A stretch of DNA of 64,000 bases from JASHPR01 sp963844655 (GTDB taxonomy: Bacteria > Actinomycetota > Actinomycetes > Streptosporangiales > Streptosporangiaceae), in assembly GCA_963844655.1 (NCBI GenBank), contig CAWJPA010000006.1, positions 62,001 to 126,000 on the forward strand, read 5' to 3'. Shown here one piece after another: positions 34,810-42,874 of the stretch. The notes beneath the pieces are model-generated. The model was not told where the DNA came from. It did not search any database and was given only the letters and a program-made list of their open reading frames with translations. A program made the position numbers and the translations under genes. The stretch's first letter is position 1. Each line of letters opens with the position of its first letter.

Positions 34810-37020
34810 ATGAGCAGCATCGCGCCGCCCGCTGCTCTGGCGGGCACGGTGCCCGCCAGGGCGTACCGGCCCGTCCGGTCCGGAACGGTCCCGGCGCTGG
34901 TCGACGGCTTCAGTCCCCGGCCGGAGACGGCTCCCGGCGTGACGGCCGCGCTGCCGGCCGGGGCCGCGGTCGCGCTGATCCCAGATCGGCCGGCTGCCCG
35001 GGCAGACGGCCCCGGCCCGGCGGCGGCTCCCAAAGCCCAGGACTGGTTGAGATCGTCGGGCAAGACCCAGCTTGCCGCGGCGTTCGCCGAGTCGCTGTGG
35101 CAGTCAGGCGAGGTGGACCTGCTGGTATGGATCGACGCAACGAGCCGGGCCTCGGTGCTGGCCGGATTCGCCGCGGCGACGGCCGACGCGACCGGCCGGA
35201 CTCAGGCGAGCAGTTGCGAGTCAGTAGCTGCCCAGTTCCTCAGCTGGCTGGGCGAGACCAGCTGTTCGTGGCTGGTGGTACTCGATGACCTGGCCGATCC
35301 AGCGGACCTGGACGGTCTGTGGCCAGCCGGCCCAGCCGGCCGGGTCCTGGTGACCTCCAACGACACCGCGGCCGTTCCCGGCGACATGAAGGTTTTGCCG
35401 GTTGGGCCGTTCAACTCGCGCGAGGCCCTCGGCTACCTGATGGGGCGGCTGGCGGCCGACCCGAGCCAGCGGCTCGGCGCGGTTGAACTCATCAGTGAGC
35501 TGGGCGCCGAGCCGGGCGCGCTGGCGCAGGCCAGCGCGGTGATCACCAGCTATGGGGTGTCGTGCCACCAGTACCGCGACTATTTCATCCGCAGGCGGGG
35601 GCAGCTGACTGATTCATCCGGCGCACCGCCGTCGGCGGCCGCGGTGACGTGGACGCTCTCGTTCGACCACGCCGACCAGCTCGCAGCGGGCGGATCGGCC
35701 AAATTGCTGCTGGCCCTGGCCGCGCTGCTGGACGGGCACGGCATTCCCCTAACCGTCTTCGCCGCGCCGGCGGCAGGCGACTATCTCGCGGGCGGCGGCG
35801 AAGCTCCGGCGGGCAGCGAGCGCGAGGCGGCGCTGGACGCGCTGGAACGGGTCGGCCTGCTGACCGTCGAACCGGCGACGACACCGCCCACGGTCCGGAT
35901 CAGCCCAGTGCTGCAGGCGACGCTGCGGGCCGCCATGCCGGAAGGCATGCCGGATCGGGCGGCCCGGTCGGCCGCGGACGCGCTGCTCCAGGCCTGGCCG
36001 GAACCAGAGCTGCCCGGCTGGCCTGCTTCCGGCCTGCGATCCTGCGTGGCGACCCTGCGGCAGATCGCCGGGGACCTGCTGTGGGCCGATGGCTGCCATC
36101 CGCTGCTGCTACGGGCCGGGGAGAGCCTGGACCATGCCCGCCTGACCGGGCCGGCGGTGGACCACTGGCGCGACCTGGCCGCGACCAGCAACCGGCTGCT
36201 CGGTTCCGGGCATCAGGACACGATGCTGTGTTGCCAGCGGCTGGCCGACGCCTACCTGGCGGCCGGGCGCGCAGAGGACGCCGTTCCGTGGTTCCAGTGG
36301 GTGCTCGACACCCAGATCCGCAAGCTCGGATCGGATAACCAGGATGTCATTGAGGCACGGCGCCACCTGGGCCACGCTCTTGTGGCGGCGGTGCAGCTCC
36401 AGGACGCGATCACCGTCCTCGAGCGCGTGGTTCCCGATTTCGAGCAGGCCTGCGGGCCCGGGCACCCCGACACGCTCGGCGCGCGAGACGAGGTGGCCGC
36501 CGCCTACCTGGCGGCCGGCCTGCACTCAGACGCCATCATCCTGTACCGGCGCACGCTCGCCGACCGGGAGCGCGCCCAGGGAGCCCGCCACCCGCAGACG
36601 ATGACTACCCGCCAGGGCCTGGCCGACTCCTACCTGGCCAGCGGCCGATCGAAAGAGGCGGTATCTGTCTACAAGCGGCTGGTGACCGGCCGGGAGCGCG
36701 TCCTCGGACCCGATCACCTGGACACCATTGTGGCGCGGAACAGTCTCGGCGATGCCTATCAGAAGATGGGCAAGACGGCGGCGGCGGAGCAAGCCTATGA
36801 GCAGGCCCGAGCCGGCTTCGAACGGGTGCTCGGTCCCCGTCACCCTGATACGCTGCGCAGCCGCGCGGAACTGGCCCGGGTGTACCGCCGGCTTGGGCGG
36901 TATGGCGACGCCCGCGCGCTGCTACGCGACACAGTCAGCCGCCTGGAGCGCACCCTGCCCGAGGACGATCCGCTGATCAGGGAGCTGCGCGAGAGCCTGG
37001 CCGACATCGGCGAGGAGTAA
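34810..37020 (+). CDS. NB-ARC-like/TPR repeat protein with degenerate Walker A
   Basis: A 736-residue protein: a Pro/Ala-rich N-terminus (1-75), an NB-ARC-like STAND ATPase region (80-330), then tetratricopeptide repeats of the kinesin-light-chain kind (~440-730; repeated LGSGHQDTM, LGPDHLDTI and LGPRHPDTL blade starts). The P-loop reads DWLRSSGKTQLAAAF, lacking the first conserved glycine of GxxxxGKT, whereas Walker B WLVVLDDLADPADL is intact. Sequence just before SGKT looks deleted. STAND proteins act as switchable scaffolds in signalling or defence. ATG 34810 lacks a strong ribosome site; GTG 34801 is an alternative. Its 3' end overlaps the convergent sigma-factor gene by 99 bases. Confidence 0.82.
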   Translation: MSSIAPPAALAGTVPARAYRPVRSGTVPALVDGFSPRPETAPGVTAALPAGAAVALIPDRPAARADGPGPAAAPKAQDWLRSSGKTQLAAAFAESLWQSGEVDLLVWIDATSRASVLAGFAAATADATGRTQASSCESVAAQFLSWLGETSCSWLVVLDDLADPADLDGLWPAGPAGRVLVTSNDTAAVPGDMKVLPVGPFNSREALGYLMGRLAADPSQRLGAVELISELGAEPGALAQASAVITSYGVSCHQYRDYFIRRRGQLTDSSGAPPSAAAVTWTLSFDHADQLAAGGSAKLLLALAALLDGHGIPLTVFAAPAAGDYLAGGGEAPAGSEREAALDALERVGLLTVEPATTPPTVRISPVLQATLRAAMPEGMPDRAARSAADALLQAWPEPELPGWPASGLRSCVATLRQIAGDLLWADGCHPLLLRAGESLDHARLTGPAVDHWRDLAATSNRLLGSGHQDTMLCCQRLADAYLAAGRAEDAVPWFQWVLDTQIRKLGSDNQDVIEARRHLGHALVAAVQLQDAITVLERVVPDFEQACGPGHPDTLGARDEVAAAYLAAGLHSDAIILYRRTLADRERAQGARHPQTMTTRQGLADSYLASGRSKEAVSVYKRLVTGRERVLGPDHLDTIVARNSLGDAYQKMGKTAAAEQAYEQARAGFERVLGPRHPDTLRSRAELARVYRRLGRYGDARALLRDTVSRLERTLPEDDPLIRELRESLADIGEE

Positions 37021-37953
37021 TCCCGTCCAGAGCCGGAGTTTCTCGGGGTTGCGTATGGCCCAGATGTGCTTGACCCGGTCGCCTGCGATGTGGAACGCGA
37101 ACACCGTCACGGTGAGGCCGTCCTGCTGAGCCACCAGACCGGGCTGGCCATTGACGGTGCGTTCCAGGAACGTCATGTTGCTGGGTAGCCGGTTGGCGAT
37201 TTCGATCCACGCGCGCGCGATCTGCTCGCTGCCTTCGATGGGGCGCAGGAAGGTAGTGGCCAGGCCGCCACCGTCGGCGATCGCCGTGGCGTCGGGGTCG
37301 AGCAGGCTGATCAGGGCGTCGATGTCCTTGGCCTCCCATGCCACCTTGAAGGCCCTGACGATGCCGGCCTGCTCGGCTGTCGGACTCGCGGGAGCCTGCG
37401 ACGCGCGAATGCGACGGCGGGCTGAGGAAGCCAGCTGGCGACACGCCGCGGGGCTACGGCCGACGATCTCGGCCACCTCGGCGAAGGAGTAGCGGAAGAC
37501 GTCGTGCAGGATGAATGCGACGCGCTCGGCCGGGGTCATCGCATCGAGCACGACGAGGAAGGCCATGTTGACCGACTCGTCAAGGGTGACCCGGTCGGCT
37601 GGGTCGGTGCTGGTGCCGCCCGGCCGCCTGTTGATCCACTCCGTACGTTCTGGCAGCGGCTCGGGGATCCATTCGCCCACGTAGGTCTCTCGTCGAGCCC
37701 GGGCGGAGCCGAGCAGGTTGAGGCAGACGCGGCTGGCGACCGTGGTCAGCCAGGCGCCGGGGGATTCGATGGCTTCCCGCTGCTGCCGGGACAGGGCGTA
37801 CCAGCGGGCGTAGGTCTCCTGGACGGCATCCTCGGCTTCGGTCAGGGAGCCGAGGAGCCGGTAGGCGAGATTGATCAGCTGGCGCCGCTCGCTCATGATC
37901 GCGGTCAGGCCCGGATCGGGCCTGCCGTGTCCGGGCCCCGGTTGGCTGCTCAT
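36922..37953 (-). CDS. ECF sigma factor of the ECF41 type with SnoaL-like C-terminal domain
   Basis: A 343-residue sigma factor: region 2 (RRQLINLAYRLLGSLTEAED), region 4 (VFRYSFAEVAEIVGRSPAAC), then a SnoaL-like extension with the ECF41 hallmarks DGGG (IADGGGLATTFLRP) and NPEKL. The extension controls sigma activity in place of an anti-sigma factor. After NPEKL the frame continues for ~37 residues through sequence antisense to the TPR gene, so the original stop codon seems lost. ATG 37953 follows GAGGGAG. It is divergent from a LUD-domain gene across mirrored promoters (37991-38063), its likely autoregulated targets. Confidence 0.88.
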   Translation of the reverse strand: MSSQPGPGHGRPDPGLTAIMSERRQLINLAYRLLGSLTEAEDAVQETYARWYALSRQQREAIESPGAWLTTVASRVCLNLLGSARARRETYVGEWIPEPLPERTEWINRRPGGTSTDPADRVTLDESVNMAFLVVLDAMTPAERVAFILHDVFRYSFAEVAEIVGRSPAACRQLASSARRRIRASQAPASPTAEQAGIVRAFKVAWEAKDIDALISLLDPDATAIADGGGLATTFLRPIEGSEQIARAWIEIANRLPSNMTFLERTVNGQPGLVAQQDGLTVTVFAFHIAGDRVKHIWAIRNPEKLRLWTGLLLADVGQALAQLPDQRIVLGQGALQAADCVA

Positions 37954-37990
37954 GGTGCCGACGGCTCCCTCGGTCGCACTGCCCTCACCA

Positions 37991-38063
37991 GTTCGACAAG
38001 ACAGCGCACCGGATTGTGAGGCGACGCGCCAGCCTCACAATCCGGAGGGTTGTGCTGTCGAAC
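37991..38063. promoter_or_regulatory. Mirror-image pair of candidate ECF promoters
   Basis: Both strands carry CCTCACA - 16 bases - TGTC. Rightward: -35 at 38033-38039, -10 at 38056-38059. Leftward: -35 at 38015-38021, -10 at 37995-37998. The 14-bp arms around the -35 elements (38009-38022 and 38032-38045) and the 8-bp arms around the -10 elements (37991-37998 and 38056-38063) are exact inverted repeats, while the spacers differ. This is close to the reported ECF41 promoter pattern (TGTCACA-N16-CGTC). Confidence 0.65.
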
Positions 38064-38107
38064 TGCTGAGACGAACACATCATCCAGCGAGCAGCTCAGG
38101 AGGCACG

Positions 38108-38737
38108 ATGACAACCCCGATTGCGGCAGCGCTGTTCACCGATCCGGCGCCCACGCATCGCCTGGAGCGGGCGGCCGCTGCGCTGACCGCACACGGGTTC
38201 ACCGTCGAAATCCTGAGCACCGCCGCCGCCGCGCGTACCCGCATCAGAGATCTGATACCCGAGGGCGCGAGCGTGTTCACCGGGGCCAGCGAGACCCTCC
38301 GCCTGTCTGGCATCGATGAGGATATCAACACGAGTGAGCGGTACCAGGCCGTCAAGCCACGCGTCCTGGCCATGGACCGTGCCACCGCCGCCGACGACAT
38401 CCGGCGGCTTCTCGCCAGCCCCGACGTCATCGTGGGCAGCGTCGCCGCGCTGACAGAAACCGGTTCCCTTGTGGTCGCCTCGGCCAGCGGAAGCCAGCTA
38501 CCCGGCTACGCCGGCGGCGCCGCCCACGCGATCTGGATCGTGGGGGCGCAGAAGGTGGTACCTGACCTGGCCACCGCGTTGCGCCGCGTTGAAGACCACC
38601 GCCACCCGCTGGAAAGCGCCCGCGCCCAGGTGGCCTACGGGTCGCCCAGCGCCATCAACCGCCTTCTCGTCCTGAACGCAGAACCCCGCCCCGGGCGCGG
38701 CACCGTGCTGCTGCTGCGCGAAGCCATCGGATTCTGA
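38108..38737 (+). CDS. LUD-domain protein (LutC/YkgG-like)
   Basis: A 209-residue protein with the LUD fold pattern: EGASVFTGASETLRLSGIDE, then SPDVIVGSVAALTETGSLVV and SGSQLPGYAGGAAHAIWIVG, then QKVVPDLATALRRVEDH. LutC-type LUD proteins take part in lactate utilisation complexes, but free-standing copies have unknown roles. AGGAGG sits 4 bases before the ATG. The partner genes lutA/lutB are absent. The upstream mirrored promoter suggests control by the divergent ECF41-type sigma factor; such sigma factors usually govern a single adjacent gene of the carboxymuconolactone-decarboxylase/oxidoreductase/epimerase kind, so a LUD target would be unusual. Confidence 0.82.
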   Translation: MTTPIAAALFTDPAPTHRLERAAAALTAHGFTVEILSTAAAARTRIRDLIPEGASVFTGASETLRLSGIDEDINTSERYQAVKPRVLAMDRATAADDIRRLLASPDVIVGSVAALTETGSLVVASASGSQLPGYAGGAAHAIWIVGAQKVVPDLATALRRVEDHRHPLESARAQVAYGSPSAINRLLVLNAEPRPGRGTVLLLREAIGF

Positions 38738-38769
38738 CCGTCCCTCCCGCCGGTCTCGAAGGCGCCCGG

Positions 38770-39538
38770 CTATACGGCTGTCCCGTCGGGGAACACGCGG
38801 GCCACTGCTGCCGCGCGGCTGGACACCTGCAGCCGGCTGTAGATGTCCTCCAGGTGGCTGCGCACGGTTCCCTCGGCTATGCCGAGCTGGCGGGCGATCT
38901 TGGTGTTGGTGTGGCCGGCGGCGACCAGGCGCATCAGTTCCCGCTGCCGGGGGGTGAGCCGGGGCGTGCCGTGACGGCGGCGTTCGGCGTCTAGGTAGGC
39001 CTGGTGCAGGTGCGGTTGCAGCAGGGCGAGCAGGTCCCTGTCGCGCTCGGAGAAGTCGGGGCCGGGCGAGCGGAAAAACATCATCTTGGCGGCCGAGCAG
39101 GGCCAGGCCGCGGGCCCGAGCTGGCCGGGCAGGCACAACTGGAGCACGTGCTCGGCTCCAAGCGGCCGGAAGAAATCGGTGTGCGTGACGGTGCTATGCC
39201 ACTGCCGTGCCGAATAGAAGTCCGAGACTTTCGTCACGCTGCGCAGGTCGCCGCCGTCGGGATAGCCGGTGAACTCGATCCAGTGGCAGCAGTCGGAAGC
39301 CGACTCATCGAGCCCGCTGATGTCCACCGGCGGGAGTTCCTGCATGAACGACTCCGCCGCCGTTGCCGCGAGGTAGTCCCCGCCGAAGACGGACAGGTTG
39401 TCGCAGCGGACCTGGTCCGTCAGCTCGGCCGAGCAAGGACAGCGGCAGCCCCGCCTCCGGGAGGTCCTCACGAGTTGCCTTGACGATGCCCAGCAGGGTG
39501 CGGAGGTCTCGTTCGCTGACAGTCACAGGAGCTGTCAT
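38770..39538 (-). pseudogene. LuxR-family regulator gene split by a frameshift
   Basis: The C-terminal frame (38770 to ~39430) has a full LuxR helix-turn-helix: LTPRQRELMRLVAAGHTNTK, then IARQLGIAEGTVRSHLEDIY, preceded by a GAF-like sensor region. The N-terminus MTAPVTVSERDLRTLLGIVK continuing to AGLPLSLL is in another frame, starting at ATG 39538. The two join naturally (SLL-AELTDQVRCDNL) if one base is removed near 39423-39434, where the palindrome GCTCGGCCGAGC sits. It is therefore either a sequencing or assembly indel at a hairpin or a real knockout. The intact product would be ~255 residues. Confidence 0.75.
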
Positions 39539-39684
39539 CGCGCTCCCCTTCCCTGGCTGATCTCACGCTACTCCCGGTAGCACTGACCTGGCCATCCGTA
39601 GCTGGCCACCTGCGGAACGCCGGATGGTGACCGGACGCGGGCCTGCCCACACTGGTAGCCGAAGCGGCAGGAAGGGGGACAGCG

Positions 39685-40865
39685 ATGGTCACCCCGGCGC
39701 TGCGTGACGCGCTGGCCGCGGCGGCGGCGTCCAACGGGTACGGCCCGGTGGCCGGGCAGGAGGCCCTGCGGTCGGCGGCCGCCGGCTACTGGGCGCGGCG
39801 CGGCCTGCCGACGAGCCCGGGCCAGGTGATATGCGGCCCGGGCAGCAAGCCTCTGCTGTTCGGGCTGCTGCTGGCCATCGGCGGCGGCGTGGCTCTGCCG
39901 CGGCCGTCCTGGGTCAGCTACGCCGCGCAGGGGGAGGGGGCGGCGCTGATCGGCCTGCGCCCCGATCTCGTGCCCGCGCCCGGCGGGGAGGGCGGGATAC
40001 CCGACCCGGATGCCCTGGCGGCCGCGGTGCGCACGGCGGCGGCTGCCGGGCGGCCGATCCGGTCGGTGGTGGTGACCCTGCCAGACAACCCGACCGGCCG
40101 GGTGGCGTCCCCCGCTACCGTCGCCGCGTTCTGCGAGGTCGCCGCCGCGCACCGGCTGGTCATCATCAGCGATGAGATCTACCGCGACCTGGTGCACGAC
40201 GACGCCACCGCACTGCTCGGCCCCGCCGAGGCGGCGCCGGCACAGACCGTGATCACCACCGGGGGCAGTAAGAACCTGGCGCTGGGCGGCTGGCGGATCG
40301 GTGTGGCCCGGATGCCCGCCGGGCCGCTCGGTGTCCGGCTGCGCCGCGCCCTGCTTGGCGCCGGCAGCGAGATCTGGTCCGCGCCCGCCGCCCCGGTCCA
40401 GCACGCCGCCGCCCTGGCCTTCGCCGAACCCCCGCCGATCACCCGCCGCATCGCGGCCAGCCGCGTCCTGCACGCGCAGGTCGCCATCGCCGTCGCGGCG
40501 GTGTGCACCACCGCCGGCCTGATCGTCCCGGCCCCGCAGGCCGCTTCTACGTCTACCCCGATTTCGAGCCCTGGCGCGACCACCTGCGCCGCCACCGGGT
40601 CACCACCTCTGCCGGGCTAGCCCGGCTGCTCCTTCAGCGTTACGGCGCGGCCACCCTGCCCGGCAGCGCCTTCGGCGAACCCCCTGGCGTGTTACGGCTC
40701 CGGCTGGCCACCGCCATGCTCTACGGCGACAGCCAGGAGCAGCAGGAGGCAGCCCTCGCCGCCTCCGATCCCACCGCGCTGCCTCCCGTCGCCGCCGCGC
40801 TGACCCGGCTCAGCGAGATATTCACCGACCTGGCCGACACGGAGCCGCCAAGGAGCAGGCCATGA
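39685..40865 (+). pseudogene. Class I/II PLP-dependent aminotransferase split by a frameshift
   Basis: The first frame carries NGYGPVAGQEALRSAAAGYW, then VVVTLPDNPTGRVASPATVA and the PLP-lysine motif TTGGSKNLALGGWRIGVARM. At about 40520-40540 the coding switches by one base to a second frame with GRFYVYPDFEPWRDHLRRHR, then GSAFGEPPGVLRLRLATAML, up to the stop at 40863-40865. Together they form a nearly complete ~390-residue fold type I aminotransferase, though shorter than usual at the N-terminus. The shift lies in a C/G-rich run (CCCGGCCCCG), again compatible with a sequencing indel. The start ATG 39685 has an AGGAAGGGGG site. Confidence 0.78.
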
Positions 40866-41329
40866 TCCTCCACGAGTATCTCGCCAAAGCCCGCCAGCAC
40901 GACGCACAGCGGGCCGAGGACCGCGACCGCCTGATCCAGAAGGCCCGGCAGGGCCGCACGGCACGCCGTCACCGCGCCGGCCCTGCCGCCCGGGCATGGC
41001 GCCTGGCCCGGCTGATTTTCCGCCGGGCTCCGCCCCGGGAGGCGAGCTGGAGCTCTTCGGTGTGCATCGCGATGAGTTCGCGGGCCGCGTACGGTCATAG
41101 TCGGTATGGCGTACGCACCGGTGAACGGCCTGCAGCTCTACTACGAGAAGCACGGCTCCGGCCGGCCACTCGTCCTGCTTCACGGCGGCCTGATGACCAT
41201 CGACCTCAACTTCGGGCCGTTGATCGAGCCCCTCGCGGCGAGCAGGCAGGTGATTGCGGTGGAGCTCCAGGGCCACGGGCACACCGCCGACACCGACCGC
41301 CCGATGACGATCGAGGCGCTGGCCGGTGA
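40862..41329 (+). CDS. Possible small basic helical protein, 3' end uncertain
   Basis: The ATG overlaps the aminotransferase stop (ATGA). The first ~58 residues look genuine: MILHEYLAKARQHDAQRAED, then a basic helix RDRLIQKARQGRTARRH and AWRLARLIF. Beyond ~41040 the frame is a shadow of the alpha/beta hydrolase gene and runs to 41329 only by chance, so the real stop was probably lost or lies in another frame. Function unknown; coupling to the aminotransferase is the only context clue. Confidence 0.35.
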   Translation: MILHEYLAKARQHDAQRAEDRDRLIQKARQGRTARRHRAGPAARAWRLARLIFRRAPPREASWSSSVCIAMSSRAAYGHSRYGVRTGERPAALLREARLRPATRPASRRPDDHRPQLRAVDRAPRGEQAGDCGGAPGPRAHRRHRPPDDDRGAGR

Positions 41330-41840
41330 CGTTGTCGCGCTGCTCGACCATCTGGGAATCGCCGAGACCGATCTCTTCGGCTTCAGCCTGGGCGGTCTCG
41401 TCGCGTACGCGGTCGCGCTCGGCGCGCCCGCCCGGGTCGGCAAGCTGATCGTCGCCTCGGCGGACGCGCAGCGGCCGCCGGGCCGGGAGAGCGTGCCACT
41501 CGACGCCGACCGCATGCCGACTCCGGCTGACTTCCAGGCGATGCGCGACGCCTACGACGCGGTCGCTCCCGACCCCTCGCACTTCGAGGAGTTCGCGGCC
41601 AGGGAAGCGGCACTGGTGCACGAGTTCGCGGGATGGACCGATGAGCTGCGGTCGCTGCAGGTGCCGACCCTGCTGGTCTTCGGCGACCGCGACTTCTCTC
41701 CGCTGCCCGACGTGGTGGAGCTATTCGAGATCCTGCCGAACGCGCAACTCGCAGTGCTCCCCGCGACGACGCACGTCGGCGTGACGCGGCGGCCCGGCGA
41801 AGTGCTCGCGCTGATTACGCCGTTCCTCGGCGCGTGCTGA
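41106..41840 (+). CDS. Alpha/beta hydrolase
   Basis: A 244-residue alpha/beta-hydrolase fold enzyme: oxyanion region LVLLHGGLM (residue ~22), nucleophile elbow LFGFSLGGLVAYAVA (Ser near 95), LLVFGDRDF carrying the acid near 197, and the catalytic His in PATTHVGVTRRPGEV near 221. The catalytic triad is complete. The lid resembles that of small esterases and C-C hydrolases. The next gene, an acetamidase/formamidase, starts 47 bases downstream in the same direction, so they may act together on an ester or amide. Confidence 0.88.
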   Translation: MAYAPVNGLQLYYEKHGSGRPLVLLHGGLMTIDLNFGPLIEPLAASRQVIAVELQGHGHTADTDRPMTIEALAGDVVALLDHLGIAETDLFGFSLGGLVAYAVALGAPARVGKLIVASADAQRPPGRESVPLDADRMPTPADFQAMRDAYDAVAPDPSHFEEFAAREAALVHEFAGWTDELRSLQVPTLLVFGDRDFSPLPDVVELFEILPNAQLAVLPATTHVGVTRRPGEVLALITPFLGAC

Positions 41841-41887
41841 GCGGCGGCGGCCAGAGAACTGAAGCTGATCTGCGTATGCTCCCATTT

Positions 41888-42874
41888 ATGGCCAAGTACC
41901 AGCTTGCGCCGGCGCGCGACACCGTTACCGACGTATTCTGCCGCGAGAGTCCACCGGTGCTCACGGTCAGCCCCGGGGACACGGTTGTGGTCCGGTCGCT
42001 CGACGCTTCTGGGTATCTGGCCCGCCAGCAACATCCCGGGGACCGGCAGCCGACCATGTTCAGCGCGGCGAGGGGGCACTGTCTGACCGGTCCGATCGCC
42101 GTCAGCGGCGCCCGGCCCGGCATGGTTCTCTCGGTCCGGCTTGCCTCGCTGCGGCCCGACGACTGGGGCTGGACGGTCGCTGTGCCCTCGGACGATCGCC
42201 TGAAACGCCGGCTGGGAGTGGCTGAGGGACCGCCGTCGTGGCTGCTGTGGGATCTCGACGTCGACAACGGCACCGGGACCAGCGACCTTGGCCACACGGT
42301 GGCGCTCGCCCCGTTCCTCGGCGTGGTCGGGATGCCGCCGGATGAGCCCGGTGAGCACTCGACGAAGCCCCCCCGCACCTGGGGCGGCGGCAACATCGAC
42401 TGCCGCGAGCTCGTGGCGGGCACGACCCTCTACCTGCCGGTCACAGTTCCTGACGCGCTCCTGTGCGTGGGCGACGGGCATGCCGCCCAAGGCGACGGGG
42501 AAGTCGGGGGAACCGCTATCGAGTGCGCGATGACCACCGAGGCGGTCCTGGACCTGGTCGCCGACCCACCGGTGCCGGGCATCCACGCCGTCGCCCCCGC
42601 CGGCAGGATCACCTTTGGCTTCAGCAGAGATCTCAACGAGGCCATGGGAGACGCACTGGACGCGATGATCACCTGGATGCAGTCGCTATACGGCCTGAGC
42701 AGGGCCGCAGCTATAGCCGTGGCGAGCCCCATCGTGGATCTGCGGATCACACAGGTTGCCAACGACGTGTGGGGCGTGCATGCCCTGCTACGGGACGGAG
42801 TGCTGCGTCGTGCCGGAGAAGCGGTCTCGCCGCGAGGGGGGACCGCACCGGAACGCTCCGTGACTACTTGGTGA
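41888..42874 (+). CDS. Acetamidase/formamidase family protein
   Basis: A 328-residue member of the FmdA/AmdA family, which hydrolyses short amides to ammonia and acid with a metal. Visible motifs: PVLTVSPGDTVVVRSLDASG, then TWGGGNIDCRELVAGTTLYL, then the metal-site segment GDGHAAQGDGEVGGTAIECA. ATG 41888 (MAKYQLAP) or ATG 41876 is the start; neither has a good ribosome site. It overlaps the convergent solute-binding-protein gene by 11 bases. A second, diverged paralogue is at 52148-53143. Confidence 0.85.
   Translation: MAKYQLAPARDTVTDVFCRESPPVLTVSPGDTVVVRSLDASGYLARQQHPGDRQPTMFSAARGHCLTGPIAVSGARPGMVLSVRLASLRPDDWGWTVAVPSDDRLKRRLGVAEGPPSWLLWDLDVDNGTGTSDLGHTVALAPFLGVVGMPPDEPGEHSTKPPRTWGGGNIDCRELVAGTTLYLPVTVPDALLCVGDGHAAQGDGEVGGTAIECAMTTEAVLDLVADPPVPGIHAVAPAGRITFGFSRDLNEAMGDALDAMITWMQSLYGLSRAAAIAVASPIVDLRITQVANDVWGVHALLRDGVLRRAGEAVSPRGGTAPERSVTTW

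Noticed and set aside
37504..38019. 171-codon rightward ORF
   Set aside because: Antisense to the sigma factor; it would also run through the mirrored promoter.
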